A DNA stretch of 60,683 nucleotides from Chitinophagales bacterium. Lineage in GTDB: Bacteria > Bacteroidota > Bacteroidia > Chitinophagales > Saprospiraceae. Positions within the stretch are counted from its first letter, which is position 1. Every line of letters starts with the position of its first letter. The notes beneath the pieces are model-generated. The model saw only the letters and a list, made by a program, of their open reading frames with translations, did no database searches and was not told the origin of the DNA. The stretch spans positions 1 to 60,683 of the forward strand of contig JAFLBP010000035.1 of NCBI GenBank assembly GCA_017303875.1, given 5' to 3'. A program made the position numbers and the translations under genes. This document shows positions 59,198 to 60,683 of the stretch, piece after piece.

Positions 59198-60442
59198 TTA
59201 TTTTTTAATCAAACATTTTTCCGCAACGATGGTATTTCCAGTTTGTAACGTATAAAAATATACGCCGGATGACTGGTTCTGAATATTCCATCTCACTTGA
59301 TGCTGTCCGGAGTTTTGCTTTTCATGCACCAAGGTTTGAATTAGTTTTCCACTTGTATCATGTATAAATAATTTTACTTCCGAAGGCTCAGGGAGTGTAT
59401 AACTAATAATGGTGTAATCTGTGGCGGGGTTTGGCGCATTTTTCAAATCGAATAATTGATTATGAGCTGAAACGGCCATGCTGGAGTTGGAAGTTTGATA
59501 AACGCGTACATAGTCTATTGCTAATGCATCCTGCGTGAATCCGGGAAGAATGCTTGGAAGTATAGCAAAATTGAGCAAAATGTATTGTTCTGCATCAAAA
59601 GGCCAGGTATTGGCATCATAAGTAGTTGGTTTATAGGTGTAATGCGGTACACTATCGACACTGAATACCAATTTTTGGGGATACCATTCGAGGGTATAAG
59701 TATGGAAACTTGCAGATGCCGCAGCGATGTTCCGCCCGCCAAGGTTAAGCGTATTGCCAAAACTGGAAGGGGTATGCGTGGCGCTTTGTATGTAGTTTTG
59801 ATTCGTGCCCCAATGTTCCATGATGTCAATCTCGCCGCAAGCCGGCCAGCCGGTCGTCCCAAATCCTTGGTTGTTCCAATATCCGCCATGTTCCTGGATG
59901 TTTTTACCCAAGGTCCAGATCGCTGGCCAGGTGCCTATACCGGCTGGCAATTTTGCGCGGACTTCTACTTTTCCATAACGAAAAGCGAATTTTGAATTTA
60001 ACCTGGCCGAAGTATATTGCTTCGTTTGTCCTTGATCGGTGTAGGTTTCTTTTTTTCCAACGATATACATCATACCGTTTTGCACATAAGAATTAGCAGT
60101 TCTATCGGTATAATGCTGTATTTCGTTATTGTACCAGCTGTTGCCATTGGGCAGCAGCGTCTGATGGTGCCATTTCGAGGAGTCGATAGCGCCATTGACC
60201 TCAAACTCATCCGACCAAACAAGCAGGTTGTAAGCAGGATCGGCGGTAACCACGCCGTTGTAGTGCACATCATCTATATAGGCTTGTACATACGGATTGG
60301 CAAAGCCCGCCTGGAGGTTGCAATTGTCGCCGATCCAGTTGACAATGAACCTATTGCCTTCAAAGTCAAATTGTACCGTTTGCGTACGGCTGGAGTTGAA
60401 AAAAAGCACCAAAAAGAAAATTGACAATATGAATTTGTTCAT
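59198..60442 (-). CDS. Glycoside hydrolase family 16 protein (laminarinase-like) with T9SS sorting domain
   Basis: Secreted beta-glucanase of 414 residues with signal peptide (MNKFILSIFFLVLFFNSSRT). The GH16 domain spans about 70-318: LVWSDEFEVNGAIDSSKW, SARLNSKFAFRYGKVEVRAKLPAGIGTWPAIWTLG and the catalytic motif EIDIMEHWG with nucleophile Glu204, Asp206 and acid/base Glu209. This class typically cleaves beta-1,3 or beta-1,3/1,4 glucans; kappa-carrageenase-type activity cannot be ruled out. A T9SS type A CTD covers about 340-414 (NAPNPATDYTIISYTLPEPSEVKLFIHDTSGKLI). Nothing else is seen up to 60683. Confidence 0.93.
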   Translation of the reverse strand: MNKFILSIFFLVLFFNSSRTQTVQFDFEGNRFIVNWIGDNCNLQAGFANPYVQAYIDDVHYNGVVTADPAYNLLVWSDEFEVNGAIDSSKWHHQTLLPNGNSWYNNEIQHYTDRTANSYVQNGMMYIVGKKETYTDQGQTKQYTSARLNSKFAFRYGKVEVRAKLPAGIGTWPAIWTLGKNIQEHGGYWNNQGFGTTGWPACGEIDIMEHWGTNQNYIQSATHTPSSFGNTLNLGGRNIAAASASFHTYTLEWYPQKLVFSVDSVPHYTYKPTTYDANTWPFDAEQYILLNFAILPSILPGFTQDALAIDYVRVYQTSNSSMAVSAHNQLFDLKNAPNPATDYTIISYTLPEPSEVKLFIHDTSGKLIQTLVHEKQNSGQHQVRWNIQNQSSGVYFYTLQTGNTIVAEKCLIKK

Positions 60443-60683
60443 GATCGCTGTTGTTCATACCCCTTACGTTAAGGGGCTATCGTTCGCTTCCGTTTTTATG
60501 CTTCTTCATACTCGATTAGGTCAATACTTTCTTGAATTTCAATAAGCCCTGCACCTCAGGGCAAACGCATCAAATTCCGAGAGTTTTCTCACGATATTGA
60601 TCTGATAGGGCGCATTTATTGCGTTTTCGGTTAACACTGATTTTTTCACTTTGTGCTTTCAAAAGGTTGAGTGTTATTTTTCG

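Overview
The window reads as a chromosomal segment of a Bacteroidota bacterium, most likely a Saprospiria-type lineage (the class is inference, the phylum is well supported). Evidence seen here: several secreted proteins end in type IX secretion (T9SS type A) sorting domains; many genes are preceded by the Bacteroidota -7 promoter box TAnnTTTG; the ATP synthase operon runs a-c-b-delta-alpha-gamma without beta and epsilon; a mevalonate-pathway gene is present; and Shine-Dalgarno sequences are mostly weak. Base composition looks close to 50% GC by eye, with one clearly AT-richer gene at 25.5-28.3 kb.

Layout. 0.2-7 kb: an M43-type metalloprotease lipoprotein, rhodanese, PASTA protein, mvaD, an Lrp/AsnC regulator, a CARDB-like secreted protein, hemL and trxA. 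7.2-12 kb: a compact minus-strand cluster holding a TPR-CHAT caspase-like protease, a DUF1232-like membrane protein, a small membrane protein whose C-terminus resembles an effector-associated domain, and an outer-membrane barrel; this is the best candidate for an undescribed (conflict-type) system. 12.2-16.6 kb: an aromatic amino-acid operon (pheA, aminotransferase, tyrA, DAHP synthase-chorismate mutase) preceded by an unannotated leader peptide with 9 Phe and 3 Tyr in 14 residues, then a perfect 16-bp terminator hairpin: a classical attenuator. 16.7-21.7 kb: an FAD oxidoreductase/methyltransferase pair and a LysM - lipoprotein - ribH - ACMSD-like operon.

21.8-37 kb: kdsB followed by large secreted proteins. 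The last 49 bp of kdsB recur at 28.6 kb, so a 6.1-kb block of three secreted-protein genes is bounded by direct repeats of a gene 3' end. Then come an LRR T9SS protein, an M16 protease and a CotH-kinase T9SS protein. 37-46.7 kb: an operon of VWA protein, small membrane protein, Gfo/Idh/MocA oxidoreductase and M20 dipeptidase; two barrel paralogues; an acyl-CoA dehydrogenase; a Cys-less rhodanese; a thiolase. 47-52.4 kb: the ATP synthase operon with a terminator-like hairpin between atpE and atpF. 52.6-60.4 kb: an orphan T9SS sorting domain, tRNA-Gly(CCC), a TonB-dependent receptor, a DUF4249-like lipoprotein, lpdA and a GH16 glucanase.

Two repeat families deserve attention: arrays of palindromic units (core GCGAAATTTATTTCGC, 25-bp period) that begin exactly at the TAG stop codons of three genes, and an imperfect palindromic element of about 160 bp with AGAGCATG ends, complete in the lpdA 5' region and diverged or partial upstream of the CHAT operon and after the tRNA gene.
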